A stretch of 48,388 nucleotides of DNA from Bacteroidales bacterium (GTDB lineage: Bacteria; Bacteroidota; Bacteroidia; Bacteroidales; P3): assembly GCA_017960605.1 (NCBI GenBank), contig JAGCYV010000026.1:1-48388 (forward strand), in the 5' to 3' direction. How positions within the stretch are numbered: position 1 is the stretch's first letter; each line of letters starts with the position of its first letter. The position numbers and the translations under genes are program-made. The notes beneath the pieces are model-generated. The model saw only the letters and a program-made list of their open reading frames with translations. It had not been told where the DNA came from and ran no database searches. Below, in pieces: positions 20,387 to 29,695 of the stretch.

Positions 20387-23278
20387 ATGAATGTCGCCCG
20401 TAGAATACTCCTTCTTACTGTGCTGCTTCTGGCAACAGCACGGGGGGCAGTGTCGCAGACCGGCATGATGGTTAACCACGACACGATATATGTGCATTGC
20501 TGCCGGGATCTTGGAGGTTTTATCTCATCAGAAGGCTACGTTGAGGATTATTATGACCAATGGGCAATCATTTATCCCCACGGCAGAGTCTTGGAACTCA
20601 CCATTTCTAAAATTAACTGTACATTGTCTATATGGAGGGATGGAGTACTGATTTATAATAGTCCCGACAATGCCTCCGTTGAAGACCATACCATTCATGT
20701 CTTAGGGAATGCCATAACCATACAAATGTATAAAGACTCAAACATTCCCTATAGTTCGAACGCCTTAGTGTTATGGAACGATATTAGTGCACTTCCTTCC
20801 TCCTGTAATGAAATCCCTTACCTCTATCTTCCAAACTCCCCCTCGGCTACCGAAGCCTACATCTCTTGGTTCAATACCAGCGGGAATCCCATGATTGTCG
20901 ATTGCGGCCCAAATCATTTGGAGGTCTCGGACAACTACGCACAAATTTCCGGACTGGAACCCAATACATTATATGTTGCCACCGTCAGAGCCTTGGCTGA
21001 CAGCAACCGTCCTTGCTGTGCCGACTCTATTTTTTTCTACACAGACGGACCTTTCTTTTCGGGGAATCCAGATTTCACTGATTTATCATCACCGTATGTT
21101 CGATGCTTCTATGGCAACTATGCAAATCCATATTCCCACATGAGACGAATCGACTATGGACCTCACAAATCTTCAAGTCGCCACACCGTCCATACCAACC
21201 CCAACGAAACCGACCCTCGCACCGGCGACCAGCTGCTCACCGTTTGCCCAGGTACATCAGCCTCCGTTCGTCTTGGCAACTGGAGTACCGGAGCTGAAGC
21301 CGAAGCCATCGCTTATCGCCTGCATATCGACACAACTATCTATTCGTTACTACTGCTCCGCTATGCTGCCGTCTTGGAAAATCCCGGCCATTCCCCAACT
21401 GAGCAACCCCGTTTCCGGCTTGAGATACTTGATTCCTCGGGTTCGGTTATTGATCCTGTATGCGGTATGGCCGATTTCATCGCCAGCAACTCTCTAGGTT
21501 GGAACAACCATTATGGAATTTTGTGGAAAGACTGGACCACTGTGGGATTCGACCTCTCACCTTATCATGGGCAGAATGTGACCATCCGGTTCACCACTTA
21601 CGATTGCGCCCAAGGGAGACACTTCGGTTATGCCTACTTCTCAGCCGAGTGCATACGCAAAAGCGTAGCTTCGGAGCAGTGCGGCAATGTGATTTCCAAT
21701 TCCGTCACCGCACCTGACGGATTCCTCTATCAATGGTACACGGACAACCCCGACAGTATCCTTTCCACCTCGCAGACCTTTTCCTATACCACATCGAATA
21801 AAATCTACTATTGTATTCTCACCTCCAAGGAGAACGCCGCTTGCCAAGTATCCATGAGCACCTATGCCGGTGCCCGATTCCCCCACGCCATTGCCGACAC
21901 ACTTTTCTGCGAACCCTCCTGTCATGGCTATACCGTAACGTTCAACGACCGCAGCATCGTCGTCAACGGCAGTGGTCAGCCTACGGGAGAAGCCTGCGAG
22001 ACCGCCCGGTGGTACTTCGGCGACGGTGACAGCTCAACTCTTTTGGCACCGCAACACACCTACCACATTCCCGGCAATTATACCGTCACCCTCATAGCTG
22101 GCATTGCTGGGGAGCGATGCCTCGACACTACAACCATTGCCATCTCGGTACCTGACTACCCCTCCATAGAGAAGGACGAAACAATGAACGGATGCGACTC
22201 TTTGCTATTCGAAAACTCTGTGCTCTGCAACCAAGACACCATCATTAACCGGTTGCATCCTCATTCCGATGCCTGCGACACCCTCATTCACTATCATGTC
22301 AGCTTACATCCTTCCTTCCGTTTCGAACAACCGGCCGATACCTTCTGCTACAATGCCACCTACACTTGGCGGGGACAAACGGCAGGCAGCGACACCATCA
22401 CCAACAGCACCCACTGGAATCTGACCGACTCCATCAGCACCATTCACGGGTGCGATTCAATACTCACCATCTCGCTTGTGCAACTGGCGCCCGACCCGGC
22501 ACCCCTCAAGGCAGTGCCCAACTGCGGGGCCAAGCACTACCTGCTTAGCTCCAGTTCTGACCGACCCTACCTGCGGTGGAATTCCGACCCACATGACACC
22601 TGCCTTGCTGATGGCCGTGACACCGGTTCAACAGTGCTAGTCTATCCCACCGAGACTACCCTCTACACACTTATCTCCGACTGGAAAGAAACACCCTACT
22701 GTCCCACTACCCATTACATCCTCCTCCAACCGGTCTCCTTCCCTCATGCCGCACTCCAAGTCCTCCCTGAGCAACTCAGTTATGATAACCTCGAGCTGAC
22801 GGCCTACGACATCGGCACCGACTACGACCGTCGCCGGTGGGTTATGGTCAGCCACCTCCCTGACCCGAGGCACGACACCATACGACTCTCTGACAGCAGT
22901 AGCGTGGTCACCTTCGGCGCCATGGCTGCCATCGACAGCCTCACGGTCCTCCTCATCGCCAACAATAACCTCTGTCCTGACACCGTAAGTGCCACCCTTC
23001 CCATGGTGCGCCAGATTGTCTTTGCACCCAACGTATTCACCCCCAACGGCGAAACCAATAACCGCTTCGTCCTTCCCGGACAAGGGCTGCAGGACCCCGA
23101 GCTGTTCATCTACAATCGCATGGGTGTCATGGTATATTCCTCCCAAGACCTTGAACAGGGCTGGGATGGCACCCACGACGGAGTACCCTGCCCACAGGCG
23201 GCCTACGTCTGGTACCTGCACTTCCAGGCTCCCGATGGTCCCCACACCCTCGTCGGCACCGTCACCCTCCTGCGCTAA
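20387..23278 (+). CDS. T9SS type B-sorted surface protein with PKD domain
   Basis: 963 residues. Signal peptide at 1-23 (ARRILLLTVLLLATARGAVSQ). A long N-terminal region of beta-sandwich character, a Cys/Tyr-rich block, then a PKD domain around 540-600 (W-Y-F-G-D-G-D ... G-N-Y-T-V-T-L). The last 85 residues (about 877-963: V-F-A-P-N-V-F-T-P-N-G-E-T-N-N-R-F ... I-Y-N-R-M-G ... G-W-D-G-T) are the gliding-motility-associated type B C-terminal domain used by the type IX secretion system. It is secreted and possibly cell-surface anchored. Its role (adhesion, glycan contact) is unknown. The 57-base gap after recQ shows no -7 box. Confidence 0.9.
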   Translation: MNVARRILLLTVLLLATARGAVSQTGMMVNHDTIYVHCCRDLGGFISSEGYVEDYYDQWAIIYPHGRVLELTISKINCTLSIWRDGVLIYNSPDNASVEDHTIHVLGNAITIQMYKDSNIPYSSNALVLWNDISALPSSCNEIPYLYLPNSPSATEAYISWFNTSGNPMIVDCGPNHLEVSDNYAQISGLEPNTLYVATVRALADSNRPCCADSIFFYTDGPFFSGNPDFTDLSSPYVRCFYGNYANPYSHMRRIDYGPHKSSSRHTVHTNPNETDPRTGDQLLTVCPGTSASVRLGNWSTGAEAEAIAYRLHIDTTIYSLLLLRYAAVLENPGHSPTEQPRFRLEILDSSGSVIDPVCGMADFIASNSLGWNNHYGILWKDWTTVGFDLSPYHGQNVTIRFTTYDCAQGRHFGYAYFSAECIRKSVASEQCGNVISNSVTAPDGFLYQWYTDNPDSILSTSQTFSYTTSNKIYYCILTSKENAACQVSMSTYAGARFPHAIADTLFCEPSCHGYTVTFNDRSIVVNGSGQPTGEACETARWYFGDGDSSTLLAPQHTYHIPGNYTVTLIAGIAGERCLDTTTIAISVPDYPSIEKDETMNGCDSLLFENSVLCNQDTIINRLHPHSDACDTLIHYHVSLHPSFRFEQPADTFCYNATYTWRGQTAGSDTITNSTHWNLTDSISTIHGCDSILTISLVQLAPDPAPLKAVPNCGAKHYLLSSSSDRPYLRWNSDPHDTCLADGRDTGSTVLVYPTETTLYTLISDWKETPYCPTTHYILLQPVSFPHAALQVLPEQLSYDNLELTAYDIGTDYDRRRWVMVSHLPDPRHDTIRLSDSSSVVTFGAMAAIDSLTVLLIANNNLCPDTVSATLPMVRQIVFAPNVFTPNGETNNRFVLPGQGLQDPELFIYNRMGVMVYSSQDLEQGWDGTHDGVPCPQAAYVWYLHFQAPDGPHTLVGTVTLLR

Positions 23279-23322
23279 CACTCCCTGCCAACACCTTCTT
23301 CCTTCCTCATGACGAAAAAAAA

Positions 23323-23353
23323 TTTGCCATATTGTCCAACTTTTGTATCTTTG
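23323..23353 (+). promoter_or_regulatory. Consensus promoter upstream of the TPP riboswitch
   Basis: TTTG (23323-23326), 19-base spacer, TATCTTTG (23346-23353). Transcription would begin just before the riboswitch. Confidence 0.8.
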
Positions 23354-23367
23354 CATCGGCAAAAGAA

Positions 23368-23455
23368 ACCATAGGGGTGCTACAAAGCGCTGTGGCTGAG
23401 AACATACCCTAAGAACTTGAACGGGATAATGCCCGCGTAAGGAATGAAATATGGT
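23368..23455 (+). ncRNA. TPP riboswitch (THI element)
   Basis: Hallmark segments in order: AGGGGTGC (23373-23380), GCTGAGA (23395-23401), ACCCT (23406-23410), GGGATAATGCCCGCG (23423-23437), AAGGA (23439-23443). It binds thiamin pyrophosphate. ACCATA (23368-23373) is exactly complementary to TATGGT (23450-23455), which holds the ATG of the receptor gene, so P1 closure could cover the start codon and control translation. It represses the thiamin salvage operon when TPP is plentiful. Confidence 0.93.
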
Positions 23456-25703
23456 AAAACACATGTATAGTTGTGGCCGCTATCTGTTACATCAGGCCAC
23501 CAGGTTTAGCCACCGGCAGATGATAGCCTGCTGCGTGCTTGCACTTTCAACTTTCAACTTTCAACTTTCAACTGTAAAGGCCCAGGACACGGTACGCAAA
23601 CTGGACGAAGTAATGATTCAGGACGTGCGCGTGAGCAACAAGACGCCACTCACCACCAGCACCATGAGCCGTGAACAGCTCGACGAGGCCCGTACCGAGC
23701 TGTCGGTGCCCTACATGCTCGAGACACAACCTTCGGTGGTGGCCAGCGGCGAGAACGGCACCATCGGCGGCACCTACATCCGAATCCGTGGTGTCGAACC
23801 CAATCGCATCAACGTGAACCTCAACGGTATCACACTAAATGACCCCGAGAGCCAGCAGGTATTCTGGTACAACATCCCCAACCTCGGCGGCATGTCGCAG
23901 AGCATGCAGATACAGCGCGGCATGGGTGCCTCGACGGGCGGTAGCTCGGCCATGGGCGCCGCCATCAACATGCAGACCCTTAACGCCCGCGACAAGGCCT
24001 ACGGTATGGCCGACATTGCCTATGGCTCGTGGAACACGCGCCAGTACGGCATCAGTGCCGGAACGGGTATCCTGAAGAGCGGCCTCTCGTTCGACTTCGC
24101 CTACAGCGGCCTCACCAGCGACGGATTTGTGCGCAGCTGGGGCACCGACCAGCAGAGCTTCTTCGGCAGCATGAGCTGGTACGGCGAGCGCACACTCATC
24201 AAGCTTCTCACCATCATCGGCAACCAGAAGACAGGCATAGCTTGGAACGGTGCCTATCCCGACAAACTCGATACTGATCCCACCTACAATTCTGCCGGTG
24301 AATATTATATGGACGGCGACACCATGTACTATGACAACGAGACCGACAACTACTGGCAGCGCCATTACCAGCTCTATGTCTCGCACCTGTTCAGCGACAA
24401 GTGGAGCGTCAAGGGCGCCTTCGACGTGATGCACGGCGGCGGATACTACGAGCAGTATATGACGGCCTTCAGCGGCTATGTACCCGCACCCTTCGGCTAC
24501 CTGAGCGACGTGGTGTTCCAGAAGCGCATGGACAACTACACCTACACCGGCAATGCCGCTGTCAACTACAATGGCGACAAGCTCACCTTCTCGCTTGGCG
24601 ACAACTTCATCTACTACGATGGCCTGCAGTACGGCGACGTCATCTGGTACCGCGACACCGCGATGCACTACAACCTGCCCTACCGCTGGTATGAGAACAA
24701 GAGCGCCAAGCTCGACAACTCGGTCTATGCCAAGGCCACCTACGACTTCAACAGCAACCTGAATGCTTACGCCGACCTGCAGTTGCGCATGGTCAACTAC
24801 CGCATCCACGGCAACAGCGACGACGTGCTGGCCGGTACCGCCCGTGACGGTGCCTTCGACTTCACCAACAACTACCTCTTCTTCAACCCCAAACTGGGTA
24901 TCAACTATCGCATCGACGACCACCAGCGCACCTACTTCGTGGCCGGCATCAACAGCCGCGAGCCAGTGCGTTTCGACATCATGAGCGCCTACGCCAACGG
25001 CGACACCATACGTCCCGAGACGATGCTCGACCTCGAGCTCGGCTACCAGATTGCTCACAGCCGCTGGGCCTTCAACGCCAACCTCTACGCCATGCTCTAC
25101 AAGGATCAGATGACCCCCAACGGCGACGTGCTCACCGGCTACGCCCTGATGGAGAACGTAGATAGGAGCTACCGCATTGGCATCGAGCTGGAGGGTGGTT
25201 ATAAGATTACCCATTGGTTCCGCATGGATGCCAACTTGACCCTCAGTATGAACAAGGTGCTCAACCTGACCTACTTCGTCTTTGAGACTGGCGATAGCGT
25301 GCAGCGGGCCGTCACCGGCACCACTGACCTGGCTCTCTCTCCCTCAGTGGTAGGTGCCGCCATCGCCACCTTCACCCCCTTCAAGGACGCCAAGCTGCAG
25401 CTCATCGGCAAGTATGTCGGCAAGCAGTATGCCGACAACACCAGCCGCGAGTGCTACGCCATCGACCCCTATTTCCTGCTCAACGCCAAGGCTTCCTATA
25501 CATGGCATCTGGGTGGCACAAACGAGATTGAGGCACAGCTGGTGGTAAACAATGTGCTAAACCACAAATATCGCCTCCATGCCTGGGCTGGCGACTGGGT
25601 TGACGACTTTACCACGCCCGGCACCAACTACTACATCCACGACCGCACATGGCTCCAGCAACCCGGCATCAACTTCATGGGCCGCGTAATCTACCGCTTC
25701 TAA
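23451..25703 (+). CDS. TonB-dependent outer-membrane thiamin receptor (OMthi-type)
   Basis: 750 residues. A long signal peptide ends at A44|Q45 (V-K-A|Q-D-T); the charged n-region (H-Q-A-T-R-F-S-H-R) favours the ATG at 23451, which abuts the riboswitch. A TonB-box-like D-E-V-M-I-Q follows, then the plug domain (about 70-180, G-G-T-Y-I-R-I-R-G-V-E-P-N-R-I-N-V-N-L-N-G) and a 22-strand barrel ending in G-R-V-I-Y-R-F with the terminal Phe needed for BAM. The TPP riboswitch, pnuT and TPK neighbours identify it as the thiamin receptor. Signal-peptide residues 31-40 come from four ACTTTCA heptamers. Confidence 0.9.
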   Translation: MVKHMYSCGRYLLHQATRFSHRQMIACCVLALSTFNFQLSTVKAQDTVRKLDEVMIQDVRVSNKTPLTTSTMSREQLDEARTELSVPYMLETQPSVVASGENGTIGGTYIRIRGVEPNRINVNLNGITLNDPESQQVFWYNIPNLGGMSQSMQIQRGMGASTGGSSAMGAAINMQTLNARDKAYGMADIAYGSWNTRQYGISAGTGILKSGLSFDFAYSGLTSDGFVRSWGTDQQSFFGSMSWYGERTLIKLLTIIGNQKTGIAWNGAYPDKLDTDPTYNSAGEYYMDGDTMYYDNETDNYWQRHYQLYVSHLFSDKWSVKGAFDVMHGGGYYEQYMTAFSGYVPAPFGYLSDVVFQKRMDNYTYTGNAAVNYNGDKLTFSLGDNFIYYDGLQYGDVIWYRDTAMHYNLPYRWYENKSAKLDNSVYAKATYDFNSNLNAYADLQLRMVNYRIHGNSDDVLAGTARDGAFDFTNNYLFFNPKLGINYRIDDHQRTYFVAGINSREPVRFDIMSAYANGDTIRPETMLDLELGYQIAHSRWAFNANLYAMLYKDQMTPNGDVLTGYALMENVDRSYRIGIELEGGYKITHWFRMDANLTLSMNKVLNLTYFVFETGDSVQRAVTGTTDLALSPSVVGAAIATFTPFKDAKLQLIGKYVGKQYADNTSRECYAIDPYFLLNAKASYTWHLGGTNEIEAQLVVNNVLNHKYRLHAWAGDWVDDFTTPGTNYYIHDRTWLQQPGINFMGRVIYRF
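23543..23570 (+). repeat. Perfect 4x heptanucleotide array in the thiamin receptor
   Basis: ACTTTCA occurs four times without error (23543-23570), encoding S-T-F-N-F-Q-L-S-T in the signal peptide. One-unit change shifts the frame. Confidence 0.85.
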
Positions 25704-25723
25704 CCCACTAACGCAATAACGCA

Positions 25724-26287
25724 TTGAATATTCTCGACATCGTCGGCGCAGCCATCGGCTTGGTCTTCGTATTCAGCGAGTACAGGGCCAGCCGATGGCT
25801 TTGGCCGTCGAGTCTTTTGATGGCGGCATTCTATGCCGTCATCAACTTCCGCATCGGCTGGTACGCCAACATGGGCATCTGCGTGTACAACTTCGCCATA
25901 TCCGTCTATGGGCTGCTGGTGTGGCGTGGCATTGTCCAAAGCAAAGAGAAGAAGGAGCGGTCCATCGCGTCCTGTCCCAAACGCCTCTGGCCATGGCTCC
26001 TTGCCGCCACGGCGGTGCTGACCGTGGTGTTTCGCTGGCTGCTGGGGCTGTTGGGCGAGAGCAACATGCCATGGTTAGACGGTCTCTCGGCCGCGCTTGG
26101 CATCGTGGGCATGTGGATGCTCTCACAGAAATACTGGCAACAATGGTTCTTTTGGCTTGTCAGCGAGCCTATTTTAGCCTATATCTACCTCAGCACCGGC
26201 TACACAGCTTCGGCTGCCATGTATGCCGTCTATGAGGTGTTCTGCATCATGGGAGTCATCCGATGGAAAAAAGAAAGCATATCGTAA
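25724..26287 (+). CDS. pnuT: Thiamin transporter PnuT (PnuC family)
   Basis: 187 residues starting with TTG at 25724; an in-frame stop at 25709-25711 and absence of ATG make this the only sensible start. It is a PnuC-family vitamin facilitator with seven predicted membrane segments; W-L-W-P-S-S-L-L-M-A-A-F-Y-A-V-I (23-38) and the W-x2-S-E-P-I-L-A-Y-I-Y tract (146-156) are family landmarks. It moves thiamin across the inner membrane, where the overlapping TPK gene phosphorylates it (25-base overlap). TPP-regulated by the upstream riboswitch, with the receptor 20 bases before it. Confidence 0.88.
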   Translation: MNILDIVGAAIGLVFVFSEYRASRWLWPSSLLMAAFYAVINFRIGWYANMGICVYNFAISVYGLLVWRGIVQSKEKKERSIASCPKRLWPWLLAATAVLTVVFRWLLGLLGESNMPWLDGLSAALGIVGMWMLSQKYWQQWFFWLVSEPILAYIYLSTGYTASAAMYAVYEVFCIMGVIRWKKESIS

Positions 26288-26928
26288 TACTGGCGGCAGG
26301 CGGATTACCCACGCACCACGTGCCGCTCCGTGCCCTGCACGAAGCCGACATGGTGGTCTGCTGCGACAGTGCCTACGACGACTGGAACCAGGAGAATGGC
26401 GACTGGAAAGCGACCATTCCCTACGTCGTCATTGGCGATGGCGATTCACTGACTGCCGCCGACAAGCATACGCTCGGCGACCGATGGATAGAAGTGTCCG
26501 AGCAGGACTACAACGACCTGCACAAGGCCATGGAGTACGCCACAAAACAATTCACAATTCACAATTCACAATTCACAATTCTCGGTGCCACCGGCCGTCG
26601 CGAAGACCACACCCTCGGCAACATCAGCTACTTGGTCACCTTTGCCGAAGAACACCCTGGAGCCGATATCGAGATGCTGACCGACTACGGCCGCTTTGTG
26701 TCCATGACCGGCAGCCGCACCTTTGCCTGCTTCCCGCGCCAGCAGGTGTCCATCTTCACCATGAACCCCGACAAGCCCATCTACAGCACCGGCCTTCGCT
26801 GGCCGCTCGACGGATTCCATGCCCGCCGCTGGTGGCAAGCCTCCCTAAACGAAGCCCTCGGCACCGAGTTCTCACTCCGCACCGAGGGCCATCTCGTGGT
26901 CTTCCGGACCTACGAGCCTAAATCATAA
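26263..26928 (+). CDS. Thiamin pyrophosphokinase
   Basis: 221 residues. D-S-A-Y-D-D (35-40), I-G-D-G-D-S (56-61), D-Y-N-D-L-H-K-A (82-90) and G-A-T-G-R-R-E-D-H-T-L-G-N (108-120) are the ATP/thiamin-binding motifs of TPK. It phosphorylates imported thiamin to TPP, which feeds back on the riboswitch. Residues 96-105 (Q-F-T-I-H-N-S-Q-F-T) are an array-encoded insertion, four perfect AATTCAC heptamers, immediately before the strand leading to the active-site GATG. Overlaps pnuT and ends 11 bases inside the 3' end of convergent purD. Confidence 0.88.
   Translation: MEKRKHIVILAAGGLPTHHVPLRALHEADMVVCCDSAYDDWNQENGDWKATIPYVVIGDGDSLTAADKHTLGDRWIEVSEQDYNDLHKAMEYATKQFTIHNSQFTILGATGRREDHTLGNISYLVTFAEEHPGADIEMLTDYGRFVSMTGSRTFACFPRQQVSIFTMNPDKPIYSTGLRWPLDGFHARRWWQASLNEALGTEFSLRTEGHLVVFRTYEPKS
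26549..26576 (+). repeat. Perfect 4x heptanucleotide array in the TPK gene
   Basis: AATTCAC occurs four times without error (26549-26576), followed by AATTC. A gain or loss of one unit would shift the frame just before the catalytic loop. Confidence 0.85.
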
Positions 26929-28204
26929 GTTTCAGTAAATCCTGTCCGATGTCGCGACGGTTGTACTTGCCATCCCATCGGATGGTGGCGGCACGGTCGT
27001 AACTCTTCAGCAACGCCTCTGGCAACGTGGCCGCCAGCGCGGTGGTGCAGATGACACGGCCGCCGTTGGTCAGCAGTTCATCGTTCTCACCCTTTTTGGT
27101 GCCGCAATGGAACACCTGCACGTCGGGCGCATCCACGCCGAGGTCTATCACCTTGCCCTTCTCGTAGCCTTCCGGGTAGCCGCCGGCCACCATCATCACA
27201 CAAGCCGCCGTGCGGGGGTCGATGCTCAGCGTGCAGCGGTCCAGCGTGCCTCGGGCGGCATTCACAAACAGCTCCACCACGTCGCTCTTGATGCGCGGGA
27301 ATACGCTCTCGGTTTCGGGATCGCCCATACGCACGTTGTACTCAATGACATAGGGATCTCCCGCCACATTCATCAAACCCACGAAGATGAATCCACAATA
27401 GTCTATCTTTTCCTCGCGCAATCCGCGCACCGTAGGCTTCACGATACGGTCCTCCACCTTCTTCATGAACTCCTTGTCGGCAAACGGCACCGGGCTCACC
27501 GAGCCCATGCCGCCGGTGTTCAGGCCGGTGTCGCCCTCTCCGATGCGCTTATAGTCCTTGGCGCTGGGCAGCAGCAGGTAATGGCTGCCGTCGGTGAGCA
27601 CAAAGACGCTGAGTTCGATGCCACTGAGATACTCCTCAATCACCACGTTGGCGCTGGCCTCTCCGAACTTGCCGCCCAGCATCTCGCCGAGATGCGCCTT
27701 GGCGGTAGCCAAATCACTCTCTATCAGCACCCCCTTGCCAGCCGCCAGTCCGTCGGCCTTAAGCACGTAGGGTGCCTGAAGGGTGTCGAGGAAAGCCTCC
27801 CCTTCCTTCAAGGTCTCGCGGGTGAAGGTCTGATAGCGGGCTGTCGGTATGTTGTGGCGCATCATGAAGGCCTTGGCGTAGTCCTTGCTGCCCTCCAACA
27901 TGGCGCCCTGCTTCGAAGGGCCGACGACCATCACGTGTTTCAGCGACGCGGTCTCGGCGAAATAGTCGGCGATGCCCGCCACCAGTGGTGCCTCGGGACC
28001 CACCACAAGCATCTCCACACGATGCTCTATCACAAAACGGCCCACCGACTCGAAATCAGAGGCGTCCAACTTCACATTCTCCCCCACCTGGGCGGTGCCG
28101 GCATTGCCGGGGGCAATGAACAGTCTGTCACACAACACGCTCTGCGCAATCTTGACAGCAATGGCATGCTCACGGCCGCCCGAACCCAATAGCAGTATAT
28201 TCAT
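26918..28204 (-). CDS. purD: Phosphoribosylamine-glycine ligase
   Basis: 428 residues, full length. M-N-I-L-L-L-G-S-G-G-R-E-H-A-I start, V-V-G-P-E-A-P-L (72-79), A-K-A-F-M-M-R, A-D-G-L-A-A-G-K-G-V (ATP-grasp, about 148-157) and G-G-M-G-S-V-S-P-V are all diagnostic. It catalyses the second step of purine synthesis, forming glycinamide ribonucleotide. A promoter box lies at 28231-28238 on this strand. Its 3' end overlaps the end of the TPK gene by 11 bases. Confidence 0.96.
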   Translation of the reverse strand: MNILLLGSGGREHAIAVKIAQSVLCDRLFIAPGNAGTAQVGENVKLDASDFESVGRFVIEHRVEMLVVGPEAPLVAGIADYFAETASLKHVMVVGPSKQGAMLEGSKDYAKAFMMRHNIPTARYQTFTRETLKEGEAFLDTLQAPYVLKADGLAAGKGVLIESDLATAKAHLGEMLGGKFGEASANVVIEEYLSGIELSVFVLTDGSHYLLLPSAKDYKRIGEGDTGLNTGGMGSVSPVPFADKEFMKKVEDRIVKPTVRGLREEKIDYCGFIFVGLMNVAGDPYVIEYNVRMGDPETESVFPRIKSDVVELFVNAARGTLDRCTLSIDPRTAACVMMVAGGYPEGYEKGKVIDLGVDAPDVQVFHCGTKKGENDELLTNGGRVICTTALAATLPEALLKSYDRAATIRWDGKYNRRDIGQDLLKLMI

Positions 28205-28230
28205 ATTCCTAATTGTTGTTTTTCCGACTG

Positions 28231-28238
28231 CAAAAGTA
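28231..28238 (-). promoter_or_regulatory. Promoter box for purD
   Basis: Minus-strand TACTTTTG, 27 bases before the ATG. No TTG is seen at -33. Confidence 0.65.
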
Positions 28239-28268
28239 CTAAAAAAAACTGATACGGCATTTTTTTGT

Positions 28269-28276
28269 TATCTTTG
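28269..28276 (+). promoter_or_regulatory. Promoter box for the EamA gene
   Basis: TATCTTTG, 25 bases before the ATG at 28301, divergent from the purD box with the two separated by 30 bases. No TTG is seen at -33. Confidence 0.65.
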
Positions 28277-28300
28277 CAGACGTGAATCTGTCATGACGGA

Positions 28301-29239
28301 ATGAATAAACGTGTAGCAATCGGACACTTAGCCAGTGCAGCGGCCTACATCATCTTCGGCATCAACGTGGTGGTGTGTCGCGACATTGCCACCGACGGAG
28401 GGCTGGAACCCATCGTGCTCTTCTCCATGCGCTCCCTTGTGGCTGGCCTGCTCTTCTGGCTGGCATCGCTGTTCACCCCGCACGAGCAAGTGCCGGCCAA
28501 GGACATCCTGCGCTTGGCGGGAGCCGGAGTGCTCGGTCTCTTCCTGCCGCAGCTCACCTTCCTCCACGCCATCGCCCACACCACCCCGGTAGATCTCTCT
28601 GTGATGAGCACCACCACACCCATCTTCACCATGTTTGTGGCCGCCATCTTCCTACGCGAACCCATCACCTGGAAGAAAGCCCTCGGCGTGGCACTCAGCT
28701 TCGGCGGCATCCTGTGGCTCATCCTTCAGAGCACCTTCGCCTCGGCCGGGCCCTCGGCGACCGAACCCGTCGGCATCCTCTTCTGCTTCGCCAACTACAT
28801 CGTCTTCGCCCTCTACCTCGGCACCTGCCGCCCCCTGATTGCACGCTATTCAGTGGTGACCTCCATGAAGTGGATGTTCCTCTTCTCCTTCCTCCTGTCG
28901 CTGCCCTTCAGCATCCCGCACCTTCCCCAGAGCGACTTTGCCGCCGTGCCCGTCACCGTGTGGTGGGAGATCGGCTTCATGATTTTCTTCTCCACCTTTG
29001 TGGCCTACTACCTCATCCCCGTGGGCCAGCAGCGCATACGGCCCACCCTGGTGAGCATGTACGGCTACCTGCAGCCCATCATCGCCATCGCCGTGGCCAT
29101 CTGGACCGGCATGGACCGGCTGACCTTCACCAAGATACTGGCCGCCCTGCTGGTATTCACCGGTGTGTGGGTCGTCAACCAGAGCCGTGCCGCCACACCT
29201 CCCGCCTCCGGCAGAATCCAGAAATCCAATAACGACTGA
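28301..29239 (+). CDS. EamA (DMT-family) metabolite exporter
   Basis: 312 residues with ten predicted membrane helices in two EamA halves (about 10-140 and 155-290). F-G-I-N-V-V-V-C-R-D in helix 1, P-V-D-L-S-V-M-S-T-T-T-P-I-F-T (92-106) and L-V-S-M-Y-G-Y-L-Q-P-I-I-A (250-262) are conserved. The substrate is unknown; the family exports amino acids, nucleosides and other metabolites. Nudix follows after two bases, so the two are probably cotranscribed. Confidence 0.85.
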   Translation: MNKRVAIGHLASAAAYIIFGINVVVCRDIATDGGLEPIVLFSMRSLVAGLLFWLASLFTPHEQVPAKDILRLAGAGVLGLFLPQLTFLHAIAHTTPVDLSVMSTTTPIFTMFVAAIFLREPITWKKALGVALSFGGILWLILQSTFASAGPSATEPVGILFCFANYIVFALYLGTCRPLIARYSVVTSMKWMFLFSFLLSLPFSIPHLPQSDFAAVPVTVWWEIGFMIFFSTFVAYYLIPVGQQRIRPTLVSMYGYLQPIIAIAVAIWTGMDRLTFTKILAALLVFTGVWVVNQSRAATPPASGRIQKSNND

Positions 29240-29241
29240 AT

Positions 29242-29667
29242 ATGCCCTATACCTATGACTATCCGCGGCCGATGCTGACGGCCGACTGTATTGTGGTCCG
29301 TGGCAGCGAGCTGCTCCTCATCCGTCGCGGCAACGAGCCTTTCCGCGGCTGCTGGGCCCTGCCCGGCGGATTCATGGAGATGGACGAGACCATCGAACAC
29401 TGCGCCGTGCGCGAACTGCAGGAAGAGACCGGCATCGTCGTGACTGAGAAGCAGTTGACCCTTGTCGGCATCTACAGCGCCCTGGGACGCGACCCACGCG
29501 GGCGCACCGTCACCGCCGCCTATGCTGTCCGCGTGCCCGAGGACACCCCTGCCCTTGCCGGCGACGATGCCGCCGACCTCCGGTGGTGGCCTATCGACCA
29601 GCTGCCACCGCTGGCCTTCGACCACGACGCCATCCTTTCGGCCGCCCTTTCCCTCCTCCATGACTAA
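29242..29667 (+). CDS. Nudix hydrolase
   Basis: 141 residues. The Nudix box G-G-F-M-E-M-D-E-T-I-E-H-C-A-V-R-E-L (from about 35) continues to Q-E-E-T-G, a full GX5EX7REUXEEXGU. The start M-P-Y-T-Y-D-Y-P-R-P and L-T-A-D-C-I-V-V resemble ADP-ribose pyrophosphatase-like Nudix enzymes. It likely cleaves a nucleoside diphosphate derivative; the substrate is not determined by sequence. It follows the EamA gene with no promoter of its own and precedes a palindromic repeat. Confidence 0.88.
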   Translation: MPYTYDYPRPMLTADCIVVRGSELLLIRRGNEPFRGCWALPGGFMEMDETIEHCAVRELQEETGIVVTEKQLTLVGIYSALGRDPRGRTVTAAYAVRVPEDTPALAGDDAADLRWWPIDQLPPLAFDHDAILSAALSLLHD

Positions 29668-29695
29668 GCATCCCCTCCACTGCCACTCCACTCCT

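Noticed and set aside
23835-25214. 459-residue open frame on the minus strand opposite the thiamin receptor
   Set aside because: It is the GC-rich antisense shadow of a well-supported TonB receptor; composition (Val/Gly/His-rich) is typical of such shadows.
27107-28192. 361-residue plus-strand frame opposite purD
   Set aside because: Shadow of purD; no start signal and no domain.
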